A stretch of 64,000 nucleotides of DNA, from assembly GCF_037992945.1 (NCBI RefSeq), contig NZ_CP150304.1, positions 1,243,501 to 1,307,500 of the forward strand, in the 5' to 3' direction. The translations under genes were made by a program, and so were the position numbers. This DNA comes from Peribacillus sp. FSL E2-0218. GTDB taxonomy: Bacteria > Bacillota > Bacilli > Bacillales > DSM-1321. The notes under the pieces were generated by a model. It did not search any database and was not told the DNA's origin. It saw only the letters and a program-made list of their open reading frames with translations. Shown here in pieces: positions 42,936-53,196 of the stretch (position 1 is its first letter; each line of letters begins with the position of its first letter).

Positions 42936-42969
42936 AACTCCCTTATCAGAAAAAGATAAGGGAGTTATT
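42936..42969. terminator. Hairpin between comK region and yhjD
   Basis: AACTCCCTTATC / GATAAGGGAGTT, perfect 12-base arms, short T-rich tail. Confidence 0.75.
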
Positions 42970-43046
42970 TATGATACTATTTACTTACATTCATTTCCTC
43001 CACCCTAAATATTCGGCATCTACAGGATAGGTATGTCTGTAACCCG

Positions 43047-43418
43047 CTAATTCGTAGAACGGTGGCTTCTCTCGAAAAAGTAATAACATAACAGGTCTTC
43101 GGTTTTGTTGCGAAGGCGCGGATTGAAATAATTATGATGTTCCTCGTATCCTTTGTATAAAAAACAATACATCGTGAAGGATTCATCGCGTTTGATTTCA
43201 CTTACCTTAATATTTTCCTTGCGCAGATATCGACGAACCTCGGCCAAATCGTCCTGAACGATTTTTAGGATGTGCTCGACTAGCTCGGAATAGGGCCTTC
43301 TTAATTTAAACGGACTGATTTCGATGACTTTGAGATCCCGGTTTAAGACTGTAATCACCATCGGTAGGTAGATGGCTTTTTCGATCATATTCCGGTCATC
43401 CTCTGGAATGCGGGTCAT
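43047..43418 (-). CDS. yhjD: YhjD-like protein
   Basis: 123 residues, near B. subtilis YhjD (about 120) by length and place. Start ATG 43418, 8 bases after AAGGGG; ATG 43421 is also possible. Sequence begins MTRIPEDDRNMIEKAIYLPM and has basic helices; soluble. Function unknown; in B. subtilis it is linked to sporulation. Confidence 0.72.
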   Translation of the reverse strand: MTRIPEDDRNMIEKAIYLPMVITVLNRDLKVIEISPFKLRRPYSELVEHILKIVQDDLAEVRRYLRKENIKVSEIKRDESFTMYCFLYKGYEEHHNYFNPRLRNKTEDLLCYYFFERSHRSTN

Positions 43419-43711
43419 CATGACCGCCCCTTTCTGACAAAACACTTTTTTACTATGAATATGTAACATTTATAACGTATAGAACATTTGTTCTTGTTTG
43501 ATTATCCTAATGTATTTTCAATCGATATGCAAGCTGTTTTAAAAAATGGTGAAAATTTCATTAACAAGATTATGATTTCCTGAGATAGGGAAAGTATGAA
43601 GATATATGGATAATAATTCTTGCAATTTCAGAAGAAAGTGATATATCTAAAATAAACATCTTTTTAATAAGTTTATGCTGCTTTGACGGCAGCATGTCGA
43701 GGGAGATAATT
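43419..43711. other. Divergent intergenic region yhjD-yhjE
   Basis: Includes a small perfect hairpin ATGCTGC / GCAGCAT at 43675-43695 just before yhjE, without a T-run. It could affect translation of yhjE. Confidence 0.45.
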
Positions 43712-44326
43712 ATGGACTTGGAGACAATACGTGAGTGGTTTACACTTGATCATATTTCGGGGCTTATTCAGCAATATCGCTCATTCGGCCCGATTCCCGG
43801 TATCTTACTGCCGATGCTGGAAGCGTTCTTGCCCTTTTTACCTTTAGTGGTGTTCGTGTTGGCTAATGCAACCGCTTTTGGCCTTTGGTGGGGATTTTTA
43901 TTTTCCTGGATTGGTGCGGTAGCGGGGTCATTTTTGATCTTTTTAGTCATTAGAAGATATGGTCAAATGAGGTTTTTTCGGTTTTTACAAAAACATAAGC
44001 AGGTTCAGCGTTTGATGGTTTGGGTGGAAAGTCATGGATTCGGACCTTTGTTCATCCTGCTCTGCTTCCCTTTTACACCTTCGGCCATCGTGAATATCGT
44101 GGCGGGATTGTCAAAGGTCAGTCCGTTGCAATATGGACTTGCGGTCGTAGGAGGAAAAGCGGTGATGATTTTCACGATTAGCTTCGTAGGCTACGATTTA
44201 GTATCATTAATACATAAGCCAATACGCACGATCATTATCGGGGTCGTCATATTCGTCCTTTGGTATGTAGGAAAAAGACTGGAAGTCCGATTAAATAAAA
44301 GCATGAAGAGGGAAGAAGGACAATAA
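43712..44326 (+). CDS. yhjE: YhjE, TVP38/TMEM64-family membrane protein
   Basis: 204 residues, five to six spans, VTT (SNARE-associated/DedA-like) domain with SFGPIPGILLPMLEAFLPFLP near residue 25, GAVAGSFLIFLVIRRYG near 75 and the C-terminal FTPSAIVNIVAGLSKV. Related proteins move lipids across or within membranes. ATG 43712, 6 bases after GAGGGAG. 32 bp before the signal peptidase gene, as yhjE-sipV in B. subtilis. Confidence 0.88.
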   Translation: MDLETIREWFTLDHISGLIQQYRSFGPIPGILLPMLEAFLPFLPLVVFVLANATAFGLWWGFLFSWIGAVAGSFLIFLVIRRYGQMRFFRFLQKHKQVQRLMVWVESHGFGPLFILLCFPFTPSAIVNIVAGLSKVSPLQYGLAVVGGKAVMIFTISFVGYDLVSLIHKPIRTIIIGVVIFVLWYVGKRLEVRLNKSMKREEGQ

Positions 44327-44358
44327 GTTAGAATATAAATGTAGTAGGGGTTGACGAG

Positions 44359-44922
44359 ATGGGAAAAACAAACAAGAATTCTTTATCCGATTGGATAAAA
44401 GCAGCCATGATAGCTTTTGTTATTTACATCTTGATCCGTACATTTTTCTTTTCAAGCTATGACGTTGAAGGGAAGTCGATGCAGCCGACCCTAGAAGATG
44501 GCAACAAACTTGTTGTGAATAAAATCAATTATCAGATTCACGATATTCACCGGTTTGACATTATTGTTTTTCATGCGAATTCACAAGAAGATTATGTTAA
44601 ACGAGTGATCGGGATTGCAGGTGACCGCATCCGTTACAAGGATGATTGGCTTTACGTAAATGGCAGGAAAGTGGATGAGCCTTATCTCGAGAAATGGAAG
44701 GAAGGATTCCCAGATCAGGATTTTACGGGGGATTTCACATTAAAGGAATTGACGGACGAGACCACCGTTCCGAAGGGAAAGCTTTTTGTCATGGGTGACA
44801 ATCGTCTTGAGAGTGCGGACAGCCGCCACTTTGGCTTTATACCAGTGGAAAATGTCGTCGGTAAGGTGGATGTTCGATATTGGCCGCTCAAAGAATTCAA
44901 TTATAGATTTACAGGTGAATGA
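44359..44922 (+). CDS. sipV: Type I signal peptidase (SipV/SipT type)
   Basis: 187 residues. One N-terminal span (about 14-30), catalytic Ser40 in VEGKSMQPTL, general base Lys81 in DYVKRVIGIAGD, and the box MGDNRLESADSRHFG near residue 150. Removes signal peptides from exported proteins on the outer face of the membrane. The gene position after yhjE is that of B. subtilis sipV, though sequence alone does not separate the paralogues. ATG 44359 after AGGGG. Confidence 0.92.
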   Translation: MGKTNKNSLSDWIKAAMIAFVIYILIRTFFFSSYDVEGKSMQPTLEDGNKLVVNKINYQIHDIHRFDIIVFHANSQEDYVKRVIGIAGDRIRYKDDWLYVNGRKVDEPYLEKWKEGFPDQDFTGDFTLKELTDETTVPKGKLFVMGDNRLESADSRHFGFIPVENVVGKVDVRYWPLKEFNYRFTGE

Positions 44923-44927
44923 CTGGC

Positions 44928-44958
44928 AAAGCCCGAGAAAGCAGAGGGCTTTTTCTTT
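44928..44958 (+). terminator. Terminator of sip gene
   Basis: AAAGCCC / GGGCTTT, long loop, T-rich tail. Confidence 0.75.
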
Positions 44959-45114
44959 TGGGGAAACGCGAACGTACGATTGGTGTTTTGGATTGGGAAA
45001 CAGTAAAATGATAGAAAGTGGTCCTTGACTGGAAAGGATCCTCATCAAAAAGTTGAAGGATTTTCTGGTATGATAGATCTAGACATAATGTTGGTGTATA
45101 AGGGGGAAAAAGAG

Positions 45115-48100
45115 ATGTCACTCCGTTTTTTACTGGGAAGATCAGGTACAGGGAAAACCTCGAATGTATTGGGCGAAATCCGCTCCAAACTGGCAGAAGA
45201 TCCCGAAGGCAATCCGATCATCTATCTCGTTCCTGATCAGATGACGTTTCTATCTGAATATAAATTAATTAAAACGCCAGGTCTTGCCGGCATGATCCGG
45301 ACACAGGTTTTCAGTTTTAGCAGGCTGGCTTGGCGGGTTCTACAGGAAACCGGGGGAATGAGCCGCCTCCATTTGGATAGTGTTGGCGTGAATATGCTGA
45401 TAAGGAAAATAATGGATGATAAAAAAGAGGAGTTCAAGCTGTTTCGCCGGTCTGCAGATAAGCAGGGTTTCATTGCCCAGATGGAACTAATGCTGGCTGA
45501 GTTCAAGCAGTATTGCATCGAGCCGCGGGATATTCAAAACTACTTGACTGAAGCATCAAAGGCAGCAAGCGGCATCCAGGATAAACTTCATGACCTTGAA
45601 TTGATCTATCAGGCGTTTGAGGATGAAATGGTCGGCAAATATCTCGACTCCGAAGACTATTTCACTTTACTGATCGAAAAAATGGCTGAGTCTTCATATA
45701 TAAAGAATGCGGAGATCTATATCGATGGCTTTTATAGCTTGACGCCCCAGGAATTATTGATTGTCGAAGAAATGATGAAGCTGTGCAAGAATGTGACGGT
45801 TTCACTTACCTTGGATCGGCCCTATAGGCAATATGCACCGGATGACCTGCAATTGTTCAGGCAAACGGGAAACCTGTATCATCATCTTTATCAAGCAGGG
45901 TTGAGGAATGACATCCCAATTTCAGACGATAAGATCTTAACGGGAACGGAAAGGTTTGGGAAGAGTCCGGGACTGGATCATCTCGAAACTTATTTTGCAA
46001 TTCGTCCTGTACGGACGTTTGAGCACTTACCTGATGTAGCAATTGCACAGGCCGTTAACCGCAGGGCAGAAATTGAAGGTGTTGCCCGGGATATCTTGAT
46101 GCTTGTCAGGCAGAAGGGGCACCGTTTCCGTGATATTGCGATTTTAGTCCGGAACGGTGAAGCGTATTCTGATATTTTACAAACCGTTTTCCGCGATTAT
46201 CAAATTCCCTTGTTCGTCGATTCGAAACGGACGATGCTGAATCATCCTTTAATCGAATTGATTCGATCCACATTGGAGATCATCACTGGATATTGGCGTT
46301 ATGAACCGGTATTTCGCGCAATCAAGACGGAGCTGCTCTTTCCGCTGCAAAATAATCATGACAGGATGCGCGAGCAGGTGGATAAGCTGGAGAACTATGT
46401 ATTGTCCCGTGGGATCAAAGGGAGCAGATGGACTTCAAAAGATCGTTGGACGTACAGGCGCTTCCGTGGTCTGGAACTGGAGGACCGGAACCAAACGGAT
46501 AAGGAAATGAAGCTTGAGCAAGAGCTGAATGAGATGAAGCAATTATTTACCGAGCCCATCTTGAAGCTTTCCAAGCGTGTTAAGAAGGCTGAAAATGGGA
46601 GGGAATTATGCGAAGCCCTTTATTTATATCTTGAAGAATTGCATGTATCGGAAAAGTTGGAAAAGCTGAAACAGGACGCGGAAGATGCCGCCGATTTGGT
46701 TTCGGCAAGAGAGCATGAACAAGCATGGAATGCGATTGTCGACCTATTGGACCAGTTCGTCGAGCTTTTAAGCGAGGAACAGCTTTCCATGAAGCAATTT
46801 GCGACAATCATTGAAGCCGGGTTGGAATCGCTTGAGTTCTCTTTAGTGCCGCCTGCCATTGACCAAGTTCTTGTCGCCAATCTCGATTTATCCCGGCTTG
46901 ACGATGTGAAGACGGCTTTTGTTATCGGCCTGAATGAAGGGGTCCTGCCGGGCAAGGCTGTTTCCGAGGGGGTCTTTTCCGATAGTGATCGCGATGTTCT
47001 TTTGGCTGGTGGATTTGACGTCGCCCCAAGCTCCAAGGTGCGCCTCCTTGATGAGGAGTTCACCGCGTACAAAGCTTTCACGACACCTGCAGAGTCTCTC
47101 TATTTATCATATCCGCTTGCCGATGAGGAAGGAAAGGCTCTGCTGCCATCTTCCTACTTAAAGCGGGTGAGGGATGTGCTGCCTAACGTTTCCGATGTGC
47201 ATTACATGAATGGTCCATCCGATCTGCCTGCTGGGGAACAGTTGAAATATGCCGCGAATAATGATGTGGCCCTCTCGTATCTGGCTGCCCAATTACAGCT
47301 CAAAAAAAGGAACTATCCAATCCATCCGCTATGGTGGGATGTATATAATATCATCATAGAGGATGAAATGGCCGGACCTTTTGCGACTAAGGTGTTATCA
47401 AGCCTTTTTTACCAGAACAAAACGAAGAAATTATCCGAAGAAACCAGTAAGCAATTGTATGGAGAAAGCATACTTACGAGTGTTTCGCGAATGGAAATGT
47501 TCAATAGCTGCCCGTTTTCCCATTATGCAGCCCATGGCTTGAAATTGAGGGAAAGGCAAATTTTCCGTTTGGATGCACCGGATATCGGAGAGATGTTCCA
47601 TGGAGCGTTGAAAATGATTTCGGATTATTTAAAGGAGCATGATATCGCTTGGTCTGCATTGACGACTGAACAATGCCTGGAACTTGCCAGAATGGCAGTG
47701 GAAAGACTCGCTCCTAAATTACAAAACCAAATTTTGTTAAGTACGAACCGGCATCACTATTTAAGCAGGAAATTGGAGCATGTGATCGGACGTGCCTCGA
47801 TGGTTTTAAGCGAGCATGCCAAGGTGAGCGGTTTTGCTCCGGTTGGTTTGGAGCTTGGGTTCGGGAAAAGTGGAGAGCTGCCGCCGCTAACTTTCACCTT
47901 GAAGAACGGTACGAAGATGGAATTGATCGGCCGGATCGATCGCGTGGATAAAGCGGAGGAAGGGGAAGGAGTCTATTTGCGTGTGCTCGATTATAAGTCG
48001 AGTGAAAAGGAACTGAACATGAGTGAAGTATATTATGGACTTGCCCTGCAAATGCTGACCTACCTTGATATCGTCGTTACTCATTCGAATTCGCTGATTG

Positions 48101-48612
48101 GCAAGGAAGCGATTCCGGCCGGCGTTTTGTATTTTCATGTGCATAACCCGGTGGTCAAATCAAAAGGCATGCTCAGTTTGGATAAAATTGAGGAAGAGAT
48201 ATATAAAAGCTTTAAAATGAATGGCCTTGTACTGGATCATTCGAATGTCATCCAGATGATGGATCAATCGCTTGATATCGAAAGCTCGGGTAAGTCCGAT
48301 ATCATTCCGGCAGGATTCAAAAAGGATGGATCGCTCCTCGCCGCTTCCAAAGTTGCCAGCAGGGAAGAGTTTTCATTGCTGAATCGCCACGTTCGCCGCA
48401 TTTATCAGGAAGCTGGTGATCGCATGGTTGATGGTGATGTGGATATAACGCCATATAAATTAAAGGAAAAAACGCCTTGTACCTTCTGTTCCTTTAAATC
48501 GGTATGCCAATTCGACCAGTCCCTAGAGGAAAATCAATTTAGGAATTTAGCACAAAAGAAACAAAATGATGTTCTTGATCTATTGAGAGGGGAGGGGGAG
48601 AGCGATGAGTAA
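45115..48612 (+). CDS. addB: AddB subunit of the AddAB helicase-nuclease
   Basis: 1165 residues (B. subtilis 1166). N-terminal helicase-like part with Walker A GRSGTGKTS near residue 8; C-terminal RecB-family nuclease with DYKSSEKEL near 960. Four Cys for the [4Fe-4S] cluster: one in FNSCPFSHYAAHG near residue 800 and three in CTFCSFKSVC near 1125. Start 45115 follows GGGGG by 8 bases; a longer frame has no site. AddAB resects double-strand breaks up to Chi. Overlaps addA by 8 bp. Confidence 0.96.
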   Translation: MSLRFLLGRSGTGKTSNVLGEIRSKLAEDPEGNPIIYLVPDQMTFLSEYKLIKTPGLAGMIRTQVFSFSRLAWRVLQETGGMSRLHLDSVGVNMLIRKIMDDKKEEFKLFRRSADKQGFIAQMELMLAEFKQYCIEPRDIQNYLTEASKAASGIQDKLHDLELIYQAFEDEMVGKYLDSEDYFTLLIEKMAESSYIKNAEIYIDGFYSLTPQELLIVEEMMKLCKNVTVSLTLDRPYRQYAPDDLQLFRQTGNLYHHLYQAGLRNDIPISDDKILTGTERFGKSPGLDHLETYFAIRPVRTFEHLPDVAIAQAVNRRAEIEGVARDILMLVRQKGHRFRDIAILVRNGEAYSDILQTVFRDYQIPLFVDSKRTMLNHPLIELIRSTLEIITGYWRYEPVFRAIKTELLFPLQNNHDRMREQVDKLENYVLSRGIKGSRWTSKDRWTYRRFRGLELEDRNQTDKEMKLEQELNEMKQLFTEPILKLSKRVKKAENGRELCEALYLYLEELHVSEKLEKLKQDAEDAADLVSAREHEQAWNAIVDLLDQFVELLSEEQLSMKQFATIIEAGLESLEFSLVPPAIDQVLVANLDLSRLDDVKTAFVIGLNEGVLPGKAVSEGVFSDSDRDVLLAGGFDVAPSSKVRLLDEEFTAYKAFTTPAESLYLSYPLADEEGKALLPSSYLKRVRDVLPNVSDVHYMNGPSDLPAGEQLKYAANNDVALSYLAAQLQLKKRNYPIHPLWWDVYNIIIEDEMAGPFATKVLSSLFYQNKTKKLSEETSKQLYGESILTSVSRMEMFNSCPFSHYAAHGLKLRERQIFRLDAPDIGEMFHGALKMISDYLKEHDIAWSALTTEQCLELARMAVERLAPKLQNQILLSTNRHHYLSRKLEHVIGRASMVLSEHAKVSGFAPVGLELGFGKSGELPPLTFTLKNGTKMELIGRIDRVDKAEEGEGVYLRVLDYKSSEKELNMSEVYYGLALQMLTYLDIVVTHSNSLIGKEAIPAGVLYFHVHNPVVKSKGMLSLDKIEEEIYKSFKMNGLVLDHSNVIQMMDQSLDIESSGKSDIIPAGFKKDGSLLAASKVASREEFSLLNRHVRRIYQEAGDRMVDGDVDITPYKLKEKTPCTFCSFKSVCQFDQSLEENQFRNLAQKKQNDVLDLLRGEGESDE

Positions 48613-51600
48613 AACGATAATACCTGCTCTTCCAGCAGATGTGACCTGGACCGAAGACCAATGGAAGGCGATATGGGCCAAGGATCAGGACATTTTGGTT
48701 GCGGCCGCTGCCGGTTCCGGGAAAACGGCAGTGCTTGTCAATCGGATCATTCAAAAAGTGATATCGGAAGATGAGCCGATCGATGTTGATGAACTGCTCG
48801 TCGTAACATTCACCAATGCTTCGGCTGCCGAGATGCGTCATAGGGTAGGTGAGGCATTGGAACAAGCGATTTCTGATAATCCGCAGTCACAGCATCTTCG
48901 TAAGCAGCTGAGCTTGATTAATCGTGCCTCGATATCGACCCTGCATTCCTTTTGTTTAGAGGTGATCCGGAAGTATTACTATCTGACGGATATCGACCCG
49001 GCTTTCAGGATAGCCGATTCTACAGAAGTCCAGCTGCTTCGTGATGAAGTAATGGAAGAGCTTTTCGAGGAGCAGTACGGACAAAGTGATAATGAAACGT
49101 TCTTTCAATTGGTTGATGCATTCACGAGCGATCGAAACGATGATGCACTTCAGGATATCGTTCGATCGCTCCACGATTTTTCGCAATCGAACCCTGATCC
49201 CGATCGATGGCTCGATGGGGCCGCCAGCATGTATGAGTTGGCTGATGGTGAGGGCATTGACGACCTTTCGTTCATCGCTTCATTGAAATTTGATATTGGG
49301 TTGCAGCTGGACACGGCAAGGGATTTGTTGGAACGCTCGCTTGCGTTGACAAAAGTGCCGGGGGGACCGGCGCCAAGGGCTGAAAACTATTTGGCTGACC
49401 TTGCCATGGTTGCCAAACTGTCGGAAGTGAAAGAGCAATCCTGGGATGCGCTTTACGAAGAAATCCAAAACGTGAAATTCGGAACGGCAAAACGCTGCAC
49501 TGGTGCAGATTTCATCAAGGAAATATCGGATGAGGCCACGAAATATCGTGATAAGGCGAAGAAAATCATCAAAGCGTTACAGGAAGAGTTGTTTTCCCGT
49601 AAGCCGGAAAGCTACCTGCGCGACATAAGGGAGCTCAAGGGATATGTAGACACACTCATCCTGCTGGTGAAACGATTCGATGCACGATTCTTCGCGGCCA
49701 AAGCAGAAAAGAACTTGGTCGACTTCGCTGATTTGGAACATTATTGCCTGCAAATCCTGACTGGTGAAACCGTAGCGGGTGAACGAAAACCATCGGAGGC
49801 TGCCATCGAATACAGGAACCAGTTCAAAGAGGTGCTTGTCGATGAGTATCAGGATACGAACCTTGTTCAGGAATCGATTTTAAAACTGGTGACGGCCGAT
49901 GGTGAATATGATGGAAATCTTTTCATGGTTGGTGATGTCAAGCAGTCCATTTACCGGTTCAGGCTTGCCGAACCGAATCTCTTCCTTGGAAAGTACACCC
50001 GCTTTACTCATGATGGAATTGATTCTGGGCTGAAAATTGATTTGAACCGCAATTTCCGAAGCCGTAAAGAGGTTCTGGATGGAACGAATTTCTTGTTTCA
50101 GCAGTTGATGGGCATCACAGTCGGTGAGATTGATTATGATGAGGATGCTCAATTGAAAAAAGGTGCGCCTTATCCCGAAGACGTCCCCAATCCGATTGAA
50201 CTCCATTTGATTGATGGGGCAGCTGATCCAAATGCACATGCGGATACGGCGGCGGAGGACGGATTTGAGGCAGAGGAGCTTGAGAAAGCGCAGCTAGAAG
50301 CAAGGCAGATGGCCAAGCTCATTAAAAAGGCCATAAGTGAAAAGCATCCGATATATGATACGAAGACCAAACAGTACCGTTCGGCCACTTATCGGGATAT
50401 GGTCATCCTGCTGCGTTCGATGCCATGGGCACCGCAAATCATGGAAGAATTTAAAAAGCAAGGGATTCCAGTCTATGCCAATTTATCGACAGGGTATTTT
50501 GAAGCGACAGAAGTTGCGATCATGATTTCCCTGTTGAAGGTGATTGATAATCCGCAGCAGGATATCCCCTTGGCATCCGTTCTTCGTTCCCCCATCGTCG
50601 GGTTGGATGAAGAAGAAATGTCACAGGTACGATTATTCCATACCGGGAGTTATTACGAAGCATTAGCTGATTTTTACAGGAAGAGTGATCGGGAAGAGTA
50701 CCCAGCGCTTTATGATAAGGCTTCGGCTTTTTATAAAAAACTGGTCAAGTGGAGAAAGCTTGCCAGGCAGGAAGCATTATCAGATTTAATTTGGCTGTTA
50801 TACCGCGAAACCCAGTTCTACGATTTTGCAGGGGGGATGCCTGGCGGCAAACAGCGTCAGGCCAATTTGAGGGCATTGTATGACAGGGCAAGGCAATATG
50901 AAGCAAGCTCCTTTCGCGGATTGTTCCGTTTCCTGCGGTTCATCGAAAGGATGCAGGAGCGCGGAGATGATTTAGGGGCGGCTCGGGCTTTAGGCGAACA
51001 GGAAGATGTAGTCCGCTTGATGACGATCCACTCCTCAAAGGGCTTGGAATTCCCGATCGTGTTTATTGCCGGACTTTCCAAACAATTCAATAGGATGGAT
51101 ATCCGCAAATCGTATTTACTTGATAAGGATTATGGATTCGCAGCTAAGTACGTCAATCCCGAATTGCGGATCACTTATCCATCCCTGCCCCAGTTGGCAT
51201 TTAAGAAAAAGAAGCAGCTTGAACTGATTGCCGAGGAGATGCGGGTCCTCTACGTGGCACTGACAAGAGCTAAGGAAAAGCTTTATTTGATTGCCAGCAT
51301 CAATGATGCGGAAAAAACGCAGCAAGACTGGGCAAGCAATGCGGCGCATGGAGAATGGTTATTAAAGGACTATGTACGGGCAGGTGCCAAAAGCTATCTT
51401 GATTGGATTGGCCCAGCCCTTGTCCGCCATCGCGATTCACTTATGGAAGGCCAAGGCCTGGAAATGGAGTCGCATCCATCGAACTGGTCGATTTCGATCG
51501 TTCCAAGTGAGGAGCTTGCCGTTCTGGATGAAGAAGAGGCAATTGTACAGGAGCAATTACTTGAACATGTCCAGAAATCGGAGAAGGTCGGAATCGTTTC

Positions 51601-52333
51601 CGAGTTTTATGAAGATATTAAAGCACAGCTTGAATGGGAGTACCCGGAATATGAGGCTTCCGTGCATCGTTCGAAGCAATCCGTTTCTGAGCTGAAGCGT
51701 CAATATGAATTGAAGGACGAAACGGGCTCCACGGAATTATTGCGTAAATTTCAGCGTCCCATCACGAAGCGCCCGACTTTCATGCAGGAAAAATCACTTA
51801 CCCCTGCGGAAAGGGGGACGATTACCCATCTAGTGATGCAGCATATTGATTTATCCCAGCAGATTACCGTTCAAGCGGTCCAAGAATTGATGGTGGATTT
51901 GATACAACGTGAACTGTTGACAGAGGAACAGAAAGAAGCTGTGGACCCGGAGACGATTGTCGTTTTCTTTGACAGTGAAATCGGGCGAAGAATGCAAAAG
52001 TCGCTGAACATTCGCCGGGAAGTGCCATTCACGATGTCATTGCCGGCAAAGGAAGCTTACGCCGATTGGGCTTCCGGTGAAGAGGAAATCCTGATTCAAG
52101 GTGTGATTGATTGTATTTTTGAGGATGAACGGGGCCTTGTCCTGCTGGATTATAAAACGGATACGATAAACGGCCGATTTGCCAATGGGTTTGAAGGAGC
52201 TAAAGAAATCCTTGCCGATCGATACCGGATGCAGCTCCAGCTTTATACGAGGGCTGTTGAAGGGATACTGAATAAGAAAGTAACCAACCGCTACTTGTTT
52301 TTCTTTGATGGGTCACATTTATTGGAAGTTTAA
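48605..52333 (+). CDS. addA: AddA helicase-nuclease subunit
   Basis: 1242 residues (B. subtilis about 1232). UvrD-type helicase with Q motif DQWKAIWA, Walker A VAAAAGSGKTAVLVNRI near residue 35, DEYQDTN (motif II) near 412, MTIHSSKGLEFPIVFI (motif V) near 805, VALTRAKEKLYL (motif VI) and C-terminal nuclease LLDYKTD near 1180. Coupled to addB by overlap. A terminator at 52458-52487 ends the operon. In B. subtilis sbcD and sbcC follow; here they do not. Confidence 0.97.
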   Translation: MSKTIIPALPADVTWTEDQWKAIWAKDQDILVAAAAGSGKTAVLVNRIIQKVISEDEPIDVDELLVVTFTNASAAEMRHRVGEALEQAISDNPQSQHLRKQLSLINRASISTLHSFCLEVIRKYYYLTDIDPAFRIADSTEVQLLRDEVMEELFEEQYGQSDNETFFQLVDAFTSDRNDDALQDIVRSLHDFSQSNPDPDRWLDGAASMYELADGEGIDDLSFIASLKFDIGLQLDTARDLLERSLALTKVPGGPAPRAENYLADLAMVAKLSEVKEQSWDALYEEIQNVKFGTAKRCTGADFIKEISDEATKYRDKAKKIIKALQEELFSRKPESYLRDIRELKGYVDTLILLVKRFDARFFAAKAEKNLVDFADLEHYCLQILTGETVAGERKPSEAAIEYRNQFKEVLVDEYQDTNLVQESILKLVTADGEYDGNLFMVGDVKQSIYRFRLAEPNLFLGKYTRFTHDGIDSGLKIDLNRNFRSRKEVLDGTNFLFQQLMGITVGEIDYDEDAQLKKGAPYPEDVPNPIELHLIDGAADPNAHADTAAEDGFEAEELEKAQLEARQMAKLIKKAISEKHPIYDTKTKQYRSATYRDMVILLRSMPWAPQIMEEFKKQGIPVYANLSTGYFEATEVAIMISLLKVIDNPQQDIPLASVLRSPIVGLDEEEMSQVRLFHTGSYYEALADFYRKSDREEYPALYDKASAFYKKLVKWRKLARQEALSDLIWLLYRETQFYDFAGGMPGGKQRQANLRALYDRARQYEASSFRGLFRFLRFIERMQERGDDLGAARALGEQEDVVRLMTIHSSKGLEFPIVFIAGLSKQFNRMDIRKSYLLDKDYGFAAKYVNPELRITYPSLPQLAFKKKKQLELIAEEMRVLYVALTRAKEKLYLIASINDAEKTQQDWASNAAHGEWLLKDYVRAGAKSYLDWIGPALVRHRDSLMEGQGLEMESHPSNWSISIVPSEELAVLDEEEAIVQEQLLEHVQKSEKVGIVSEFYEDIKAQLEWEYPEYEASVHRSKQSVSELKRQYELKDETGSTELLRKFQRPITKRPTFMQEKSLTPAERGTITHLVMQHIDLSQQITVQAVQELMVDLIQRELLTEEQKEAVDPETIVVFFDSEIGRRMQKSLNIRREVPFTMSLPAKEAYADWASGEEEILIQGVIDCIFEDERGLVLLDYKTDTINGRFANGFEGAKEILADRYRMQLQLYTRAVEGILNKKVTNRYLFFFDGSHLLEV

Positions 52334-52881
52334 GGGGTAGGTAGGATCAATCGAGCAAGCCTGCTGGGAAACCTGGATGAATTTGAAAGTATCTCTGAAG
52401 TAAAGTGTAAGTTTCGTAAAGGGTATTGAAAATAAAGCTACGCAGCTTGAAGGGAAGGCCGTCTGTATTTTACAGGCGGCATTTTTTATGGTTTTACTGT
52501 CCACGATAGAGGTTGTAATCAATCCTCCAATTTTATCGTACCCGTCCAAATTTTATAAAATGACGGAAGAATGGTTCTTGTCGGGTATATCTCTACAGTT
52601 TTCCCATGTGACTTGGATGATCCTGACTCACGCATCAACCAGCTTAATTGTAAGGCTGCCTCATCCATCATTCATAATTAAAAAAAATCTTCGTTTTATC
52701 TATTCTATTTGAGTCATAAAGCGCCAAGGCGGCTCCCGGACCGCCCGCGAAAAGCAAAGGCCGAAGTCCGACCTCTCCAAAGTTGTGGACAGTCGAAATT
52801 TCATCTGCATTTTCAAACCTGGAGTTAATAAAAACCGGCAGTTTTCCACTGGTTCATCCGACGTTTTTTTATTTTAAACAA
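52334..52881. other. Intergenic region addA-gerPF
   Basis: Holds the addBA terminator (52458-52487) and a worn copy of a GC-rich Bacillus intergenic repeat at about 52718-52785 (GGCGGCTCCCGGACCGCCCG). A 74-codon frame at 52488-52712 has no start signals and is not a gene. Confidence 0.55.
52458..52487 (+). terminator. Terminator of addBA
   Basis: GCCGTCTGTA / TACAGGCGGC, three-base loop, T-run. Confidence 0.85.
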
Positions 52882-52928
52882 ATGTGCCCTATAGGGTAGA
52901 CTTTTCGTGTCTACTCTATAGGGCACAT
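52882..52928 (-). terminator. Terminator of gerPA-F
   Basis: Twenty-base arms, ATGTGCCCTATAG ... CTATAGGGCACAT plus GTAGAC / GTCTAC, one G-T pair, seven-base loop; T-rich on the complement. Confidence 0.85.
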
Positions 52929-52954
52929 ATAAGAAGCGGGAGCCTTTTCCTTCG

Positions 52955-53173
52955 TTAATTATTCCCTGCAATGGGTTGGTCGATTCCATTGATATCAAGG
53001 ACATTGCTTCCATTCAGTCCGTTGGCGGTAAAAACGATGGCACCTGTGTTCGCTGAACCTGATCCTGTGACCGATTTGGAGGATGACTTTGGAGAAATGA
53101 CCGCTGCATCACCGAATAATAGATTTCCTTCCCCTACATTGAATATTTGAATTGGGCCGACTATGGCTGGCAT
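52955..53173 (-). CDS. gerPF: Spore germination protein GerPF
   Basis: 72 residues starting MPAIVGPIQIFNVGEGNLL and containing SPKSSSKSVTGSGSANTG, the GerPA/GerPF family pattern. Last gene of gerPA-F. GerP proteins are inner-coat proteins that let germinants pass through the coat. ATG 53173 after AAGGAGGAG. Confidence 0.93.
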   Translation of the reverse strand: MPAIVGPIQIFNVGEGNLLFGDAAVISPKSSSKSVTGSGSANTGAIVFTANGLNGSNVLDINGIDQPIAGNN

Positions 53174-53196
53174 ATGAACTCCTCCTTCTTAAAAAA

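Noticed and set aside
43675..43695. Hairpin before yhjE as a terminator
   Set aside because: No T-run on either strand and it overlaps the approach to the yhjE ribosome binding site.
52488..52712. 74-codon frame after addA
   Set aside because: Starts in the terminator tail, no site, no family.
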